From assembly GCA_020631315.1 (NCBI GenBank), contig JAHDHM010000003.1, forward strand, positions 14,056 to 34,830: a stretch of 20,775 nt of DNA. The letters run 5' to 3'. This DNA comes from Acidimicrobiales bacterium (GTDB taxonomy: Bacteria > Actinomycetota > Acidimicrobiia > Acidimicrobiales > Poriferisodaliceae). The translations under genes were made by a program, and so were the position numbers. How positions within the stretch are numbered: position 1 is the stretch's first letter; every line of letters starts with the position of its first letter. Below the pieces are notes generated by a model. It was not told where the DNA came from. It did not search any database and worked only from the letters and a program-made list of their open reading frames with translations. Below are positions 1-7,255 of this stretch, in pieces.

Positions 1-1220
1 CCACGATCCGAGTGGAGGGTCGACGTCGAACACAGCACCGAACCGGACGCCGTGAGATAGCGGCCCGGCGAGGCCGGAGCTCCCACGACCGTGGGCTCGC
101 TCAGCACCAGCGCATCCGCCGGATCGAGCTCGCCGTCGTCGACGACGTCGTCGAAGGTGTCGGAGAGATCATCCTGCCAGTCGGCCAGAGCCTCCTCCGT
201 GGCCTCGTCGAAGACGTCGTCGACCTCGAGCTCGCCATCGGCGTCGTAGCCCAGCGAGGCCAACATCGCCTCGACCACCGCGACGTCGTCGCCATCCTCC
301 ACGCCGAGTTCCAGGACTCGATCCATCGGCTCGTCGGTGACGAGCACGACGATCGGGAGCTCGTCGACCGAGTACGCGAGGACGCCCGAGTCGAGCACGG
401 TGCCTTCCTCGGCCAGCAGCTCGATCTCGCCGGCGTGGGCGGAGTGGACCGCCTGATCGACCGCGATCGGGCGCAGGTCGAACATGGCGACCGCGGGCGA
501 CACACGGTCGCCGACCTCGACGGCCGTGGACGAGACGACCGCCGGTCCCGCGATCATCAGGACATCAGTCGGCGTGACGACGCCGGTCTGAGCGACGCCG
601 ATGTCGTCTTGCCAACGCTCGACGGCACGTTCGGTGGCGGCATCGAAGACACCGTCGACGACGAACTCATCGTCGATCTCCTCGTCGTCGGTCGAGCCGT
701 CGCCGAGGTGGTAGCCCAACGTGGCGAGGTTCTGCTCGAGCAACAACACGTCATCACCCTCGGCGCCGCTGCTGAGCGTCCGATACAGCGGCACGTCCCC
801 GTGGAACACGGTCACGGGCGCACCGTTCAGCTCGTAGGCGATGTCGCCGGCGCGGAGTTCGGTGCCGTCGATGGGCAGCGCCGTGATGACGCCGTCCGAC
901 GCCGGAGCAACGGACTCCACGTCGGCGAAGCGGAGCGTGCCGTCCAACGACGATGTCTCGACGAGGTCACGTACCTCTGCGACCTGGGCTCGGATGGGTG
1001 TCGCGTCCGCCGCAGCATCGGAGGAACTGTCGCCACCGGTGGCGGCGATGGCGACACCGGTGCCGACTGCGGCGAGCGCAACGGCGCCGCCGATCCACAG
1101 ACCCTTGCGGGAACGCTTGGCGGCGATGGGCATGTCCGCGGTGACGGCGGCTCGAGGTTCGGCGACGGTCGGCTCGGCGCTCGCGTCGCTCGTGGGAACG
1201 GGATGTTCGGTGGCGACCAT
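1..1220 (-). CDS. Membrane-anchored peptidoglycan-binding / efflux adaptor-like protein (3' end missing)
   Basis: The frame is open from ATG at 1220 to the window edge, giving 406 codons with no stop. After a cytosolic tail of about 39 residues comes one membrane helix (about 41-60). A lipoyl/HlyD-like half follows (about 85-150), then a peptidoglycan-binding-type module at about 152-221 (GAEGDDVLLLEQNLATLGY start, WQDDIG core). A second similar module lies at about 307-351 (VEDGDDVAVVEAMLASLGY, then ADWQDDL). This layout is seen in actinobacterial proteins annotated as periplasmic adaptors of ABC/RND-type exporters, where the modules may hold the adaptor against the wall. The start lies one base after the stop of the lipoprotein gene (TGAGATG) with no good Shine-Dalgarno, so translation is probably coupled. 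A MacB-like ABC transporter would be expected just off the window; that is an inference. The protein is strikingly acidic. Confidence 0.75.
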   Translation of the reverse strand, partial: MVATEHPVPTSDASAEPTVAEPRAAVTADMPIAAKRSRKGLWIGGAVALAAVGTGVAIAATGGDSSSDAAADATPIRAQVAEVRDLVETSSLDGTLRFADVESVAPASDGVITALPIDGTELRAGDIAYELNGAPVTVFHGDVPLYRTLSSGAEGDDVLLLEQNLATLGYHLGDGSTDDEEIDDEFVVDGVFDAATERAVERWQDDIGVAQTGVVTPTDVLMIAGPAVVSSTAVEVGDRVSPAVAMFDLRPIAVDQAVHSAHAGEIELLAEEGTVLDSGVLAYSVDELPIVVLVTDEPMDRVLELGVEDGDDVAVVEAMLASLGYDADGELEVDDVFDEATEEALADWQDDLSDTFDDVVDDGELDPADALVLSEPTVVGAPASPGRYLTASGSVLCSTSTLHSDR

Positions 1221-1221
1221 C

Positions 1222-1878
1222 TCAGGCACGTCCCGGGGCGAGACCGGCCAGCAGGCCCTGGCAGGCAGCGATGGCGTCGGCGTTGGCGGGGTCGTCGGGA
1301 TCGAAGTCCGGGCCGAAGATGCCGCCCTGTGCCGCCCGGGCGAGGCCGCCGCTCAGATCGGGGTCGTCGACGTCGAGACCCTCATCACGCAGGCACTGGG
1401 CGAACTCGAGCAGCTGATCCTCGATCTCGGTCAGCTGGTCGTCGCCGGGAAGGAAGCTGGCGCCGTCGAGCAGGGGCTCGCACTCGTCGAACGCGTCGGT
1501 GAAGGCATCGTCGACACCGCCTTCTGGCGGGGTGAAGGTCAGCGACCCGTCGGACTCGACCGTCGGATCCTCGAAGTCGAGGCCCTGGTCACGCATGCAC
1601 TGCGCGAACTCCAGGCCGATCTCCTCGTCGGTCATCTCGGCCGTCTCGACCTCGCCGGCCGACTCCCCGGTCGAGGAGTCGTCGCCGGCCGACTCGTCAG
1701 TGGCCGAATCGTCTGCAGTGGTGTCGGCCTCGACCTCTGCGGTCGTCGCCGGGGCGGCTTGCTCGGTGGCGCCTTCGATGATGATGGTCGGCTCGTCGTC
1801 GGCGGACTCGCTCGAGCCTCCGCATGCGGCCACCAGTAGCGTCATCGCGACACCGAGGGCAGCGGTTCTGGTCCTCAT
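1222..1878 (-). CDS. Lipoprotein with two FAQCxRDxGLD repeats
   Basis: A 218-residue predicted lipoprotein. It has a basic N-terminus (MRTRT), a hydrophobic core and lipobox VAAC with Cys19, followed by a long Ser/Thr/Asp/Glu-rich linker (about 20-85). The folded part is an internal duplication. Repeat 1 begins FAQCMRDQGLDFEDP (Cys94) and carries a second Cys at 133. Repeat 2 begins FAQCLRDEGLDVDDP (Cys162) and carries a second Cys at 206. The two Cys per repeat (39 and 44 residues apart) could form disulfides or bind a metal or other ligand; nothing here decides which. Lipoproteins with a CMR..G..DP-type motif are common in Actinobacteria beside adaptor/ABC genes, but I know of no assigned function. 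The start is supported by GGAG six bases upstream of ATG. It sits 54 bases after the kinase gene in the same operon, so it may be a sensor accessory or an export partner. Confidence 0.85.
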   Translation of the reverse strand: MRTRTAALGVAMTLLVAACGGSSESADDEPTIIIEGATEQAAPATTAEVEADTTADDSATDESAGDDSSTGESAGEVETAEMTDEEIGLEFAQCMRDQGLDFEDPTVESDGSLTFTPPEGGVDDAFTDAFDECEPLLDGASFLPGDDQLTEIEDQLLEFAQCLRDEGLDVDDPDLSGGLARAAQGGIFGPDFDPDDPANADAIAACQGLLAGLAPGRA

Positions 1879-1902
1879 GATCCTCTCCGATCGTCGGTAG
1901 GT

Positions 1903-1919
1903 GCCCGCACGGTGCGGGC
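1903..1919. repeat. Perfect 17-bp inverted repeat between kinase and lipoprotein genes
   Basis: GCCCGCAC-G-GTGCGGGC is a perfect palindrome with 8-bp arms around one base. As RNA it can form a six-pair GC stem with a five-base loop. It lies in the only real gap of the operon, before the lipoprotein gene. No T-run follows on the minus strand, so a classical terminator is unlikely. It may be an mRNA-processing or stabilising stem, or a protein site. Confidence 0.55.
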
Positions 1920-1932
1920 TCGACGTTGAGGA

Positions 1933-3381
1933 TCAGCGGTCCAGATGAGTGGTACCTGACTCCAAGCTGAGGGTCCCCTGAAGTGCCGCGGGACGGCTCG
2001 TGCCCGGCGACGGCGCGAACGAGCAGCCGACCGCGGCACCGCCGAGGGAGCTCTCCTTCACCCAGGTGTGACCGCCGTGCGACGCGGCCACCTCGCGCAC
2101 GATCGCGAGACCGATCCCGTTGCCGGGTCGGCTGCGAACTTCTGGCGACCGGAAGAAGCGTTCGAACACCACGGCCCGGTCGGCGGGATCGATACCGGGA
2201 CCGCCGTCGTGGACCTCGACCGCTGCGCCCTCGACGGCGACCTCGATCGGTGCATCGGGCGCGTACTTCACGGCGTTCTCGATCAGATTGCGGACCGCAT
2301 GACGCACCATCGACGGACGGATCTCCACCACGGCACCGTCATGATGCACCGAGATGGAGCGGTCAGCACCCGGCGACTGCGCGGCGGCGACCTCCTCGAC
2401 CAGCTCGCCGAGTACGACGGCTTCGAGTTCCTCTTCGTCGGGCGTGATCGCTGCGGCGAGATCGACGAGGTCCGCGGTCAGATCGCTGAGCAGCGATGCG
2501 TCGCTCAACGAGCCGTTCAGCAGTCGGCGCTGCTCGTCGGTCAGATCGTCTCGCCGCAGCAGCAGTTCGGTCCGCATTCGCAGCGAGGTCAACGGTGTCC
2601 GCAGCTGGTGCGAGGCGTCGGCGACGAGGCGGCGTTGCTGCGCTCGCGACAGTTCGAGCGAGCTCAGCATCGAGTTGAAGCTGTCGGCCAGTTGGCCGGT
2701 CTCGTCGGTGCGACGAAGGTCGATCGGCGTGGCGTCCTCGTTGCGAGCCACCCGTTCGGCAGCTGCGGTGAGACGCTCGAGCGGTCCGGCGAGCCTCGAA
2801 CCGACGAACCAACCGACGAGCGCGACGACGGTCGAACCGATGAGCACTGCGAGCACGAGTCGGATGGCCAGTGCGTCGAGGGCCTCCACGGACGTCGACA
2901 CGTCTTGGGTGAACTGGGCGGCGACCACGATCTCGGCCGGCCGCTCCGTCGGTGACAGCGGCGCCGTCAACGTCCGAAAGGTGTTCCCGTCGATGACGAT
3001 CGTCGAGCGCGCGACCTCGCCGGAGTCGATCGCGTCAGCCAGCGCGTCAGGTGTCACCGGTACCACTTGCCCGACGTCGAACACGGAGACCCCACGTTCG
3101 CTCAGCAGCGAGAAACCAGCGGTCTCGTCGAGCAGGTTCAGCGGCGGCACGACCTGGCGGTCGGCCTCCAGTCGGGCGATGCGCTCGATTCCGACCTCCG
3201 ACACGGCCCGCAATGACTCGACCCGCCGGTCGAGTTCGTCGTCGACGGACGAATAGACCTGAGCCGTGGCCTCGCTGTGCGCGAACCAGGCGACGCTCGC
3301 CGACGTGATCAGTCCGAGGCAACCGATGACGACGGCCAGGCGACGGCTGAGCCTGCGCTGGAACCAGCCGACCACGCTCAC
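1933..3381 (-). CDS. Two-component sensor histidine kinase
   Basis: A 482-residue membrane kinase. It has one helix near the N-terminus (about 14-34), an extracytoplasmic sensor region (about 35-170) and a second helix (about 171-194). A HAMP domain (about 195-245) and a HisKA domain with ASHQLRTPL follow, His258 being the phosphorylated residue. The ATP-binding domain has N-box RNLIENAVKYA (Asn365/Asn369), DGGPGID (Asp392) and GNGIGLAIV. All catalytic motifs are intact. I chose the GTG at 3381 because it overlaps the regulator's stop codon (GTGA) and places the first helix correctly; upstream extensions in this frame only read through the regulator gene. The stimulus is unknown. Its position with a lipoprotein and a wall-binding adaptor suggests sensing of envelope stress or a compound to be exported (inference). 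Confidence 0.93.
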   Translation of the reverse strand: MSVVGWFQRRLSRRLAVVIGCLGLITSASVAWFAHSEATAQVYSSVDDELDRRVESLRAVSEVGIERIARLEADRQVVPPLNLLDETAGFSLLSERGVSVFDVGQVVPVTPDALADAIDSGEVARSTIVIDGNTFRTLTAPLSPTERPAEIVVAAQFTQDVSTSVEALDALAIRLVLAVLIGSTVVALVGWFVGSRLAGPLERLTAAAERVARNEDATPIDLRRTDETGQLADSFNSMLSSLELSRAQQRRLVADASHQLRTPLTSLRMRTELLLRRDDLTDEQRRLLNGSLSDASLLSDLTADLVDLAAAITPDEEELEAVVLGELVEEVAAAQSPGADRSISVHHDGAVVEIRPSMVRHAVRNLIENAVKYAPDAPIEVAVEGAAVEVHDGGPGIDPADRAVVFERFFRSPEVRSRPGNGIGLAIVREVAASHGGHTWVKESSLGGAAVGCSFAPSPGTSRPAALQGTLSLESGTTHLDR

Positions 3382-4058
3382 CCGCCGAGCTTGGCGACGT
3401 ACCCGACGCCACGCACGGTGTGCAGCAGTCGTGCGCCGCCTGTCGCTTCGGTCTTGCGGCGCAGCTGCGACATGAAGACCTCGAGCGAGTTCGACATGTG
3501 GTCGCCGTCGTGCCCCCACACGTGGTCGTGGATCGCCGCTCTGATGAGCACGTTCGGCGAGTTCGCGACGAGCAGCTCGAGCAGGTCGAATTCGATCTTC
3601 GTCAGCTCCAACGTGACGCCGTCGCGCACCGCGGTCCGGGCAGCTCGCGACACGACGAGGTCGTCGAGCTCGAGCTCATCAGCGGGCGGTGCGTCCCGCC
3701 GCGTCAGCACACGGACGCGGGCCAGGAGCTCCTCAAGCGCGAACGGCTTGACCAGATAGTCGTCGGCACCGGCGTCGAGCCCTTCGACCCTGTCCTTGAT
3801 CTCATGACGAGCCGTCAGCATCAGCACTGGCGTGGTCCGCCCGGTCCGCCGCCAGCTCTGGCACAGCTCGACGCCACTCATGCCCGGGAGACCGACATCG
3901 AGGAGCACGACGTGTGCGGTGAGCGCATCGGGGTCATGGATCGCCGACTCGGCGTCGGGGAACGGCAGCACCTGGTACCCCTCGTGCGACAGCACGGCCG
4001 TGAGCATCTCTCGAACGGAGAGATCGTCCTCGACGACGGCGACCCTGGTCTCTGACAT
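3378..4058 (-). CDS. OmpR/PhoB-family response regulator
   Basis: A 226-residue DNA-binding response regulator. The receiver domain (about 5-115) has the acidic pair Glu10/Asp11/Asp12, phospho-acceptor Asp54 in VLLDVGLPG, Thr82 and Lys104 in YLVKPF. A winged-helix output domain (about 130-225) ends with the usual LLHTVRGVGYVAKL. The ATG at 4058 gives the standard N-terminus; longer open frame upstream has no regulator character. Its stop overlaps the kinase GTG by four bases, so the pair is translationally coupled. Upstream, GATCAT sits six bases before the ATG as a probable -10 box of a leaderless transcript. Three CCTGA half-sites at 11-bp spacing lie just upstream of that, so the gene is probably autoregulated. 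Confidence 0.95.
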   Translation of the reverse strand: MSETRVAVVEDDLSVREMLTAVLSHEGYQVLPFPDAESAIHDPDALTAHVVLLDVGLPGMSGVELCQSWRRTGRTTPVLMLTARHEIKDRVEGLDAGADDYLVKPFALEELLARVRVLTRRDAPPADELELDDLVVSRAARTAVRDGVTLELTKIEFDLLELLVANSPNVLIRAAIHDHVWGHDGDHMSNSLEVFMSQLRRKTEATGGARLLHTVRGVGYVAKLGG

Positions 4059-4090
4059 CCCTCGATGATCCCGCCGTGCGGTGAGCGCTT

Positions 4091-4117
4091 CCTGAACAGA
4101 ACCTGAGCGCTTCCTGA
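4091..4117. promoter_or_regulatory. Triple CCTGA direct repeat, probable OmpR-family operator
   Basis: CCTGA occurs at 4091-4095, 4102-4106 and 4113-4117, each exactly 11 bp after the last. The outer copies share a longer context (TGAGCGCTTCCTGAA). OmpR/PhoB regulators bind head-to-tail to direct repeats spaced about one helical turn. The array covers the expected -35 region of the divergent regulator gene (its -10 candidate GATCAT is at 4065-4070), as at PhoB-type activated promoters. Confidence 0.6.
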
Positions 4118-4178
4118 AGCACCCTCGGCCTGAGGTCGATGATGGCGCAGGCGGCGCCGACGTGCGAAGGTCCCCCGA

Positions 4179-5063
4179 ATGACCATTCTCGTGACCAACG
4201 CCGGCTCGACCGACAAGTGGACGGCCCGCCTGCGCGAACTGCTCCCCGAACGCCGCATCGAGAACGACTCCGAGTCGGTCGACCCCGCCGAGGTCGAGTT
4301 CGTCGTGACCTGGCGGTCGGATCCCGAGTGGCTGTGCAGTCTGCCGAACCTGAAGGCCGTGCTGCAGACCGGCGCCGGTTTCGATCACCTCGATCTCGAC
4401 GCGTTTCCGCCGGTTCCCGTCGTACGGCTCGTCGATCCGGGGATGGCCGACGACATCGCCCTGTTCGTGGTCTCGTGGGTGATCCACTTCCAACGCGACT
4501 TCGACCAGTTCCGGAGTGCGGCCGCCGAGTCGACGTGGGTCGATCCGTCACCGCGCTTCCCGCGCGACGTCACGGTGGGCGTGTTCGGCGCCGGCGCGAT
4601 CGGCAACGTCGTGATCGAGCATCTGGACCGGCTCGGCTTCGCGACGATCGGCTGGTCGCGCAGTTCGCACGACCGACCGATGCTGCAGTTCTTCACCGAT
4701 GCCGACATCGTCGTCGACCTCGTGCCCCTGTCCGACGCGACGCGCGGCGTCATCAGAGCCGAACAGCTCGCAGCTCTCGGCGACGGTGTACTGATCAACG
4801 TCGGTCGTGGCGCGACGGTCGACACGGCCGCGCTGTTGACCGCGCTCGACGGCGACCTTCGCCACGCGGTGCTCGACGTGTTCGAGGTGGAACCGCTTCC
4901 AACGGATTCGCCGCTGTGGGGTCATCCCAAGGTGACGGTCACTCCGCACATCGCGGGCCGGACCGATCCCCACACGGCCGCCGAAGTGGTGGTCGCCAGC
5001 ATCTCGGAGCTCGAGACCGGTCGGCTGCCCGACGCGACGATCCCGGGTACTGCGCGCGTCTGA
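4179..5063 (+). CDS. D-isomer-specific 2-hydroxyacid dehydrogenase (glyoxylate/hydroxypyruvate reductase-like)
   Basis: A 294-residue cytosolic NAD(P)-dependent oxidoreductase that should interconvert 2-keto acids and D-2-hydroxy acids. The Rossmann motif is VGVFGAGAIGNVV (Gly137-x-Gly139-xx-Gly142). The catalytic set is present: Arg210 in NVGRGATVD, Glu238 in DVFEVEPL and His257 in TPHIAG. The 19-residue Glu-His spacing and overall length resemble GhrA-type glyoxylate/hydroxypyruvate reductases more than the longer phosphoglycerate dehydrogenases; the exact substrate cannot be read. The ATG at 4179 is preceded at seven bases by GAAGGT, a weak -10 match, so a leaderless start is possible. The gene stands alone: it is divergent from the response regulator and convergent with the M20 gene. 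Confidence 0.88.
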   Translation: MTILVTNAGSTDKWTARLRELLPERRIENDSESVDPAEVEFVVTWRSDPEWLCSLPNLKAVLQTGAGFDHLDLDAFPPVPVVRLVDPGMADDIALFVVSWVIHFQRDFDQFRSAAAESTWVDPSPRFPRDVTVGVFGAGAIGNVVIEHLDRLGFATIGWSRSSHDRPMLQFFTDADIVVDLVPLSDATRGVIRAEQLAALGDGVLINVGRGATVDTAALLTALDGDLRHAVLDVFEVEPLPTDSPLWGHPKVTVTPHIAGRTDPHTAAEVVVASISELETGRLPDATIPGTARV

Positions 5064-5117
5064 GCCCTCGCGGGGCTGCGAGCGTCAACCGAGGAGGTCG
5101 AGCTGTACCCGACTCGC

Positions 5118-6455
5118 TCACCCCAAGAGGTCGAGCGTGACGTCGTGCCACAGCCGCGTCGTCAGTTCGAGCGATTCGAGATCGACGCGCTCGTCGTTGC
5201 CGTGGAAGCGGGTCGAGAAGTCGGCGGTGCTCACCGACGGACTCATCAACGCGGCACCGTAGGAGACCGCACCCAGATCGCGGTGCACGCGTGCGTCGGT
5301 GAACCCGACGGTCATCGACGGCTGCAGGGTCGCCGTCGGGAACGGTCGGTTGACCGCCCGCTGCAGGGCGTCCCACAGCGGCGTGTCGACCGGACTCACC
5401 GATGCCGGGTCGTTCATGAGCGGCTCGACGTCCACGCGGTCGTAGAGGTCACCGAGTGCGGCCCGCAGGTGGGCCTCGACCTCTTCGGGGCCTTCGCCGG
5501 GAACGGTCCGGATGTCGACATCGATCGTCACATGGTCGGGGATGGTGTTCGTCTTGGTCTGCGACACCGCGACGTTCGGCGACAGCGTGGTGTGGGTGCA
5601 GGCGTGGAGGTAGCCACCGCCGGCCTTGGGCGGCAGGTTGTCGAGGAACGAATCGATCCGACGCTCGTCCAACAACAGGGCCTTCACCTCGTCGTCGACA
5701 CGCATCCGCATGACCTCGCCCCGCCAGAACTCGTGGAACGACGGGGTCGGGCGGTAGTCGGCGAGGCGCTGGACCACGCCGGCAGCCAACACCAGCGCGT
5801 TGTCGGCACCGAAGGGCATCGACCCGTGGCCGGGAGTCCCGTGCACGGTCAGCCGGCGCCAGGCGACGCCCTTCTCACCGACACGGATGCCGAGGGTCGG
5901 CGCTTCGGGTGAACCGCTGTGCAGTCCGCCGCTCTCGGTCAGGCAGTAGTCGGTGGTGATGAGGTCGGCGTGGTGGTCGGCCATCCACCGAGCTCCGTAC
6001 TTGCTGCCTGCTTCCTCGTCGGCGACGGCCATGAAGATGAGATCGCCCTTGGGGCGGAAGCCCGTCGCGGCGAGGTGGCGCATCGTGACGGCCATCGACG
6101 AGGTCAGGTTCAACATGTCGACCGCACCACGGCCCCAGATCTCACCGTCGATGAGCTCGCCGCCGAACGGGTCGTGGGTCCACCCGTCGGGATTCACCGG
6201 GACGACATCGGTGTGCCCGTTGAGGCACAGGCTCGGGGCGCCCGGGTCCGAGCCCTCGATCTTCGCGACCAGCGTCGTGCGGCCGGGTGCCGCATGGAAG
6301 AGCTCCAAATCCAGTCCGACACCGTCGAGGTACCCGGCGAGCAGTTCAGCGTTGCGGATCTCGCCACCCGACTCCTCGGTCCCCTCGTTCACGCACGCGT
6401 TGCGGATCATCGACTGGAGGAGTTCGGGCGTCGCGGAGTGATCGAGTTCGGCCAT
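5118..6455 (-). CDS. M20-family metallohydrolase (ArgE/DapE/CPG2-type)
   Basis: A 445-residue di-zinc amidohydrolase or peptidase of the M20 family, presumably cytosolic since no signal peptide is visible. Metal and catalytic residues are in place: His81 and Asp83 in NGHTDVVPV, bridging Asp113 in GRGAVDM, general base Glu147 and ligand Glu148 in VADEEAGS, and a C-terminal His in STRFHGNDE. The HGTPGHGSMPFG segment marks the dimerisation domain. These enzymes remove acyl or amino-acid groups from N-acyl amino acids or small peptides; the substrate here is not readable. The ATG at 6455 is fixed by TACTGT six bases upstream, a full TANNNT -10 box for a leaderless transcript. Confidence 0.92.
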   Translation of the reverse strand: MAELDHSATPELLQSMIRNACVNEGTEESGGEIRNAELLAGYLDGVGLDLELFHAAPGRTTLVAKIEGSDPGAPSLCLNGHTDVVPVNPDGWTHDPFGGELIDGEIWGRGAVDMLNLTSSMAVTMRHLAATGFRPKGDLIFMAVADEEAGSKYGARWMADHHADLITTDYCLTESGGLHSGSPEAPTLGIRVGEKGVAWRRLTVHGTPGHGSMPFGADNALVLAAGVVQRLADYRPTPSFHEFWRGEVMRMRVDDEVKALLLDERRIDSFLDNLPPKAGGGYLHACTHTTLSPNVAVSQTKTNTIPDHVTIDVDIRTVPGEGPEEVEAHLRAALGDLYDRVDVEPLMNDPASVSPVDTPLWDALQRAVNRPFPTATLQPSMTVGFTDARVHRDLGAVSYGAALMSPSVSTADFSTRFHGNDERVDLESLELTTRLWHDVTLDLLG

Positions 6456-6489
6456 GGGTCGACAGTACGCCGACCGCTACCGTGCCGTC
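6456..6489. promoter_or_regulatory. Interleaved divergent leaderless promoters (M20 gene / Ddn-like gene)
   Basis: Both start codons have a TANNNT box exactly six bases upstream: TACTGT (minus strand, 6467-6462) for the M20 gene and TACCGT (6478-6483) for the Ddn-like gene. Only 34 bases separate the two start codons and 10 bases the two -10 boxes. A -35-like ATGACG for the M20 gene (minus strand, 6491-6486) overlaps the other gene's start codon. RNA polymerase should not be able to occupy both promoters at once. Confidence 0.6.
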
Positions 6490-6939
6490 ATGGGCGACCC
6501 GGACAACACAGCCGAGATGGACGAGATCGCCAGCGCGCTGACCACCGACATGACGATCGACATCGTGACCACCGGCCGTCGATCCGGACAGCCGCGCACG
6601 ACCGAGATCTGGTTCATGAACCTCGACGGGCGGATCATCATCTGCGGCACGCTCGGGTCGATCACCACGAACCGGCGGTACTCCCCACGGGACTGGCTGG
6701 CGAACCTGAAGGCCCAGCCGGAGTTCGTGTTCCGCTTCAAGGAGTCGATCGACGCCGAGGTGCCTGCACGGGCCTACGAGGTGACGGATCCGGCCGACCG
6801 GCGGTGGATCTTCTCCCACGAAGCGACCGCGTGGTACCGCCGCCAGGAGGACACCCTCGACACCCTCGTCGAGTCGGGACCGGTGGTCGAGGTGTGGTTC
6901 GACGAGCCGTACGACGGGCTCACGCCGTCGGTCAGATGA
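6490..6939 (+). CDS. Deazaflavin (F420)-dependent nitroreductase-family protein (Ddn-like)
   Basis: A 149-residue protein of the split-barrel Ddn/FDOR family, which uses coenzyme F420H2 (or binds related flavins) to reduce quinones, nitro compounds or other electrophiles. Typical marks are TTGRRSGQPRTTEIWFM near residue 27, a central RDWLANLKAQPEF segment and the following strand region VPARAYEVTDP. I chose ATG 6490 over the in-frame ATG at 6454 because TACCGT lies exactly six bases upstream of it and because 6454 would overlap the divergent M20 start codon. The gene ends eight bases inside azlD on the other strand. It supports an F420-making actinobacterial host. The substrate is unknown. 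Confidence 0.82.
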   Translation: MGDPDNTAEMDEIASALTTDMTIDIVTTGRRSGQPRTTEIWFMNLDGRIIICGTLGSITTNRRYSPRDWLANLKAQPEFVFRFKESIDAEVPARAYEVTDPADRRWIFSHEATAWYRRQEDTLDTLVESGPVVEVWFDEPYDGLTPSVR

Positions 6940-7255
6940 CCGCTCGGGCGACCCAGAAGACCGCCATCCCGACGATGAGGGTCTCGACGAGATTGCGACG
7001 CCACGCCGCGACACCACCGGATGCCAGCAACGCCAGGATCTCCGGAGCCTCGAGGTTCGCAGCGCCGCCCTCGGAAGTGCCGAACGCCAGGCTGACCGTG
7101 AGCGCCGCCAACACCGCCGGTCCGACGTAGCGCAGCGACCGCTCGACGACCGCCGGCAGCGTTCGGTTCGCGAGCAGCAGGATCAGGCCTGCACGCATGA
7201 CGTACGTGGCCACGCCCACAGCCACGACCACGAGGAGACCGTCGGCGACGCTCAT
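6932..7255 (-). CDS. azlD: AzlD-family small membrane subunit of branched-chain amino acid exporter
   Basis: A 107-residue, strongly hydrophobic protein with about four membrane helices. It contains the family-typical VATYVMRAGLILLL near the N-terminus and LRYVGPAVLAALTVSL in the middle. AzlD works with AzlC as a two-subunit exporter of branched-chain amino acids or their analogues. Its ATG overlaps the azlC stop (ATGA), so the two are translationally coupled. The 3' end overlaps the convergent Ddn-like gene by eight bases. Confidence 0.88.
   Translation of the reverse strand: MSVADGLLVVVAVGVATYVMRAGLILLLANRTLPAVVERSLRYVGPAVLAALTVSLAFGTSEGGAANLEAPEILALLASGGVAAWRRNLVETLIVGMAVFWVARAVI

Noticed and set aside
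12..1502. Long open frames on the plus strand over the adaptor and lipoprotein genes
   Set aside because: They have Arg/Asp/Gly-rich, low-complexity translations with no domain. The minus strand encodes a lipoprotein with lipobox and an adaptor with clear modules, and GC-rich DNA commonly leaves antisense frames open.
5067..5082. CTCGC-N6-GCGAG stem after the 2-hydroxyacid dehydrogenase as a terminator
   Set aside because: It has only five pairs and no T-run, and such stems are frequent by chance at this GC content.
5094..5132. Repeated GAGGTCGAGC at the end of the M20 gene
   Set aside because: One copy encodes the protein's C-terminal Leu-Asp-Leu and the two share only about 10 bases made of common GTCGAG-type words.
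6454..6489. Extended start of the Ddn-like protein at 6454
   Set aside because: The 12 extra residues (MGRQYADRYRAV) lie across both promoter boxes and overlap the divergent start codon. ATG 6490 has the better -10 distance.
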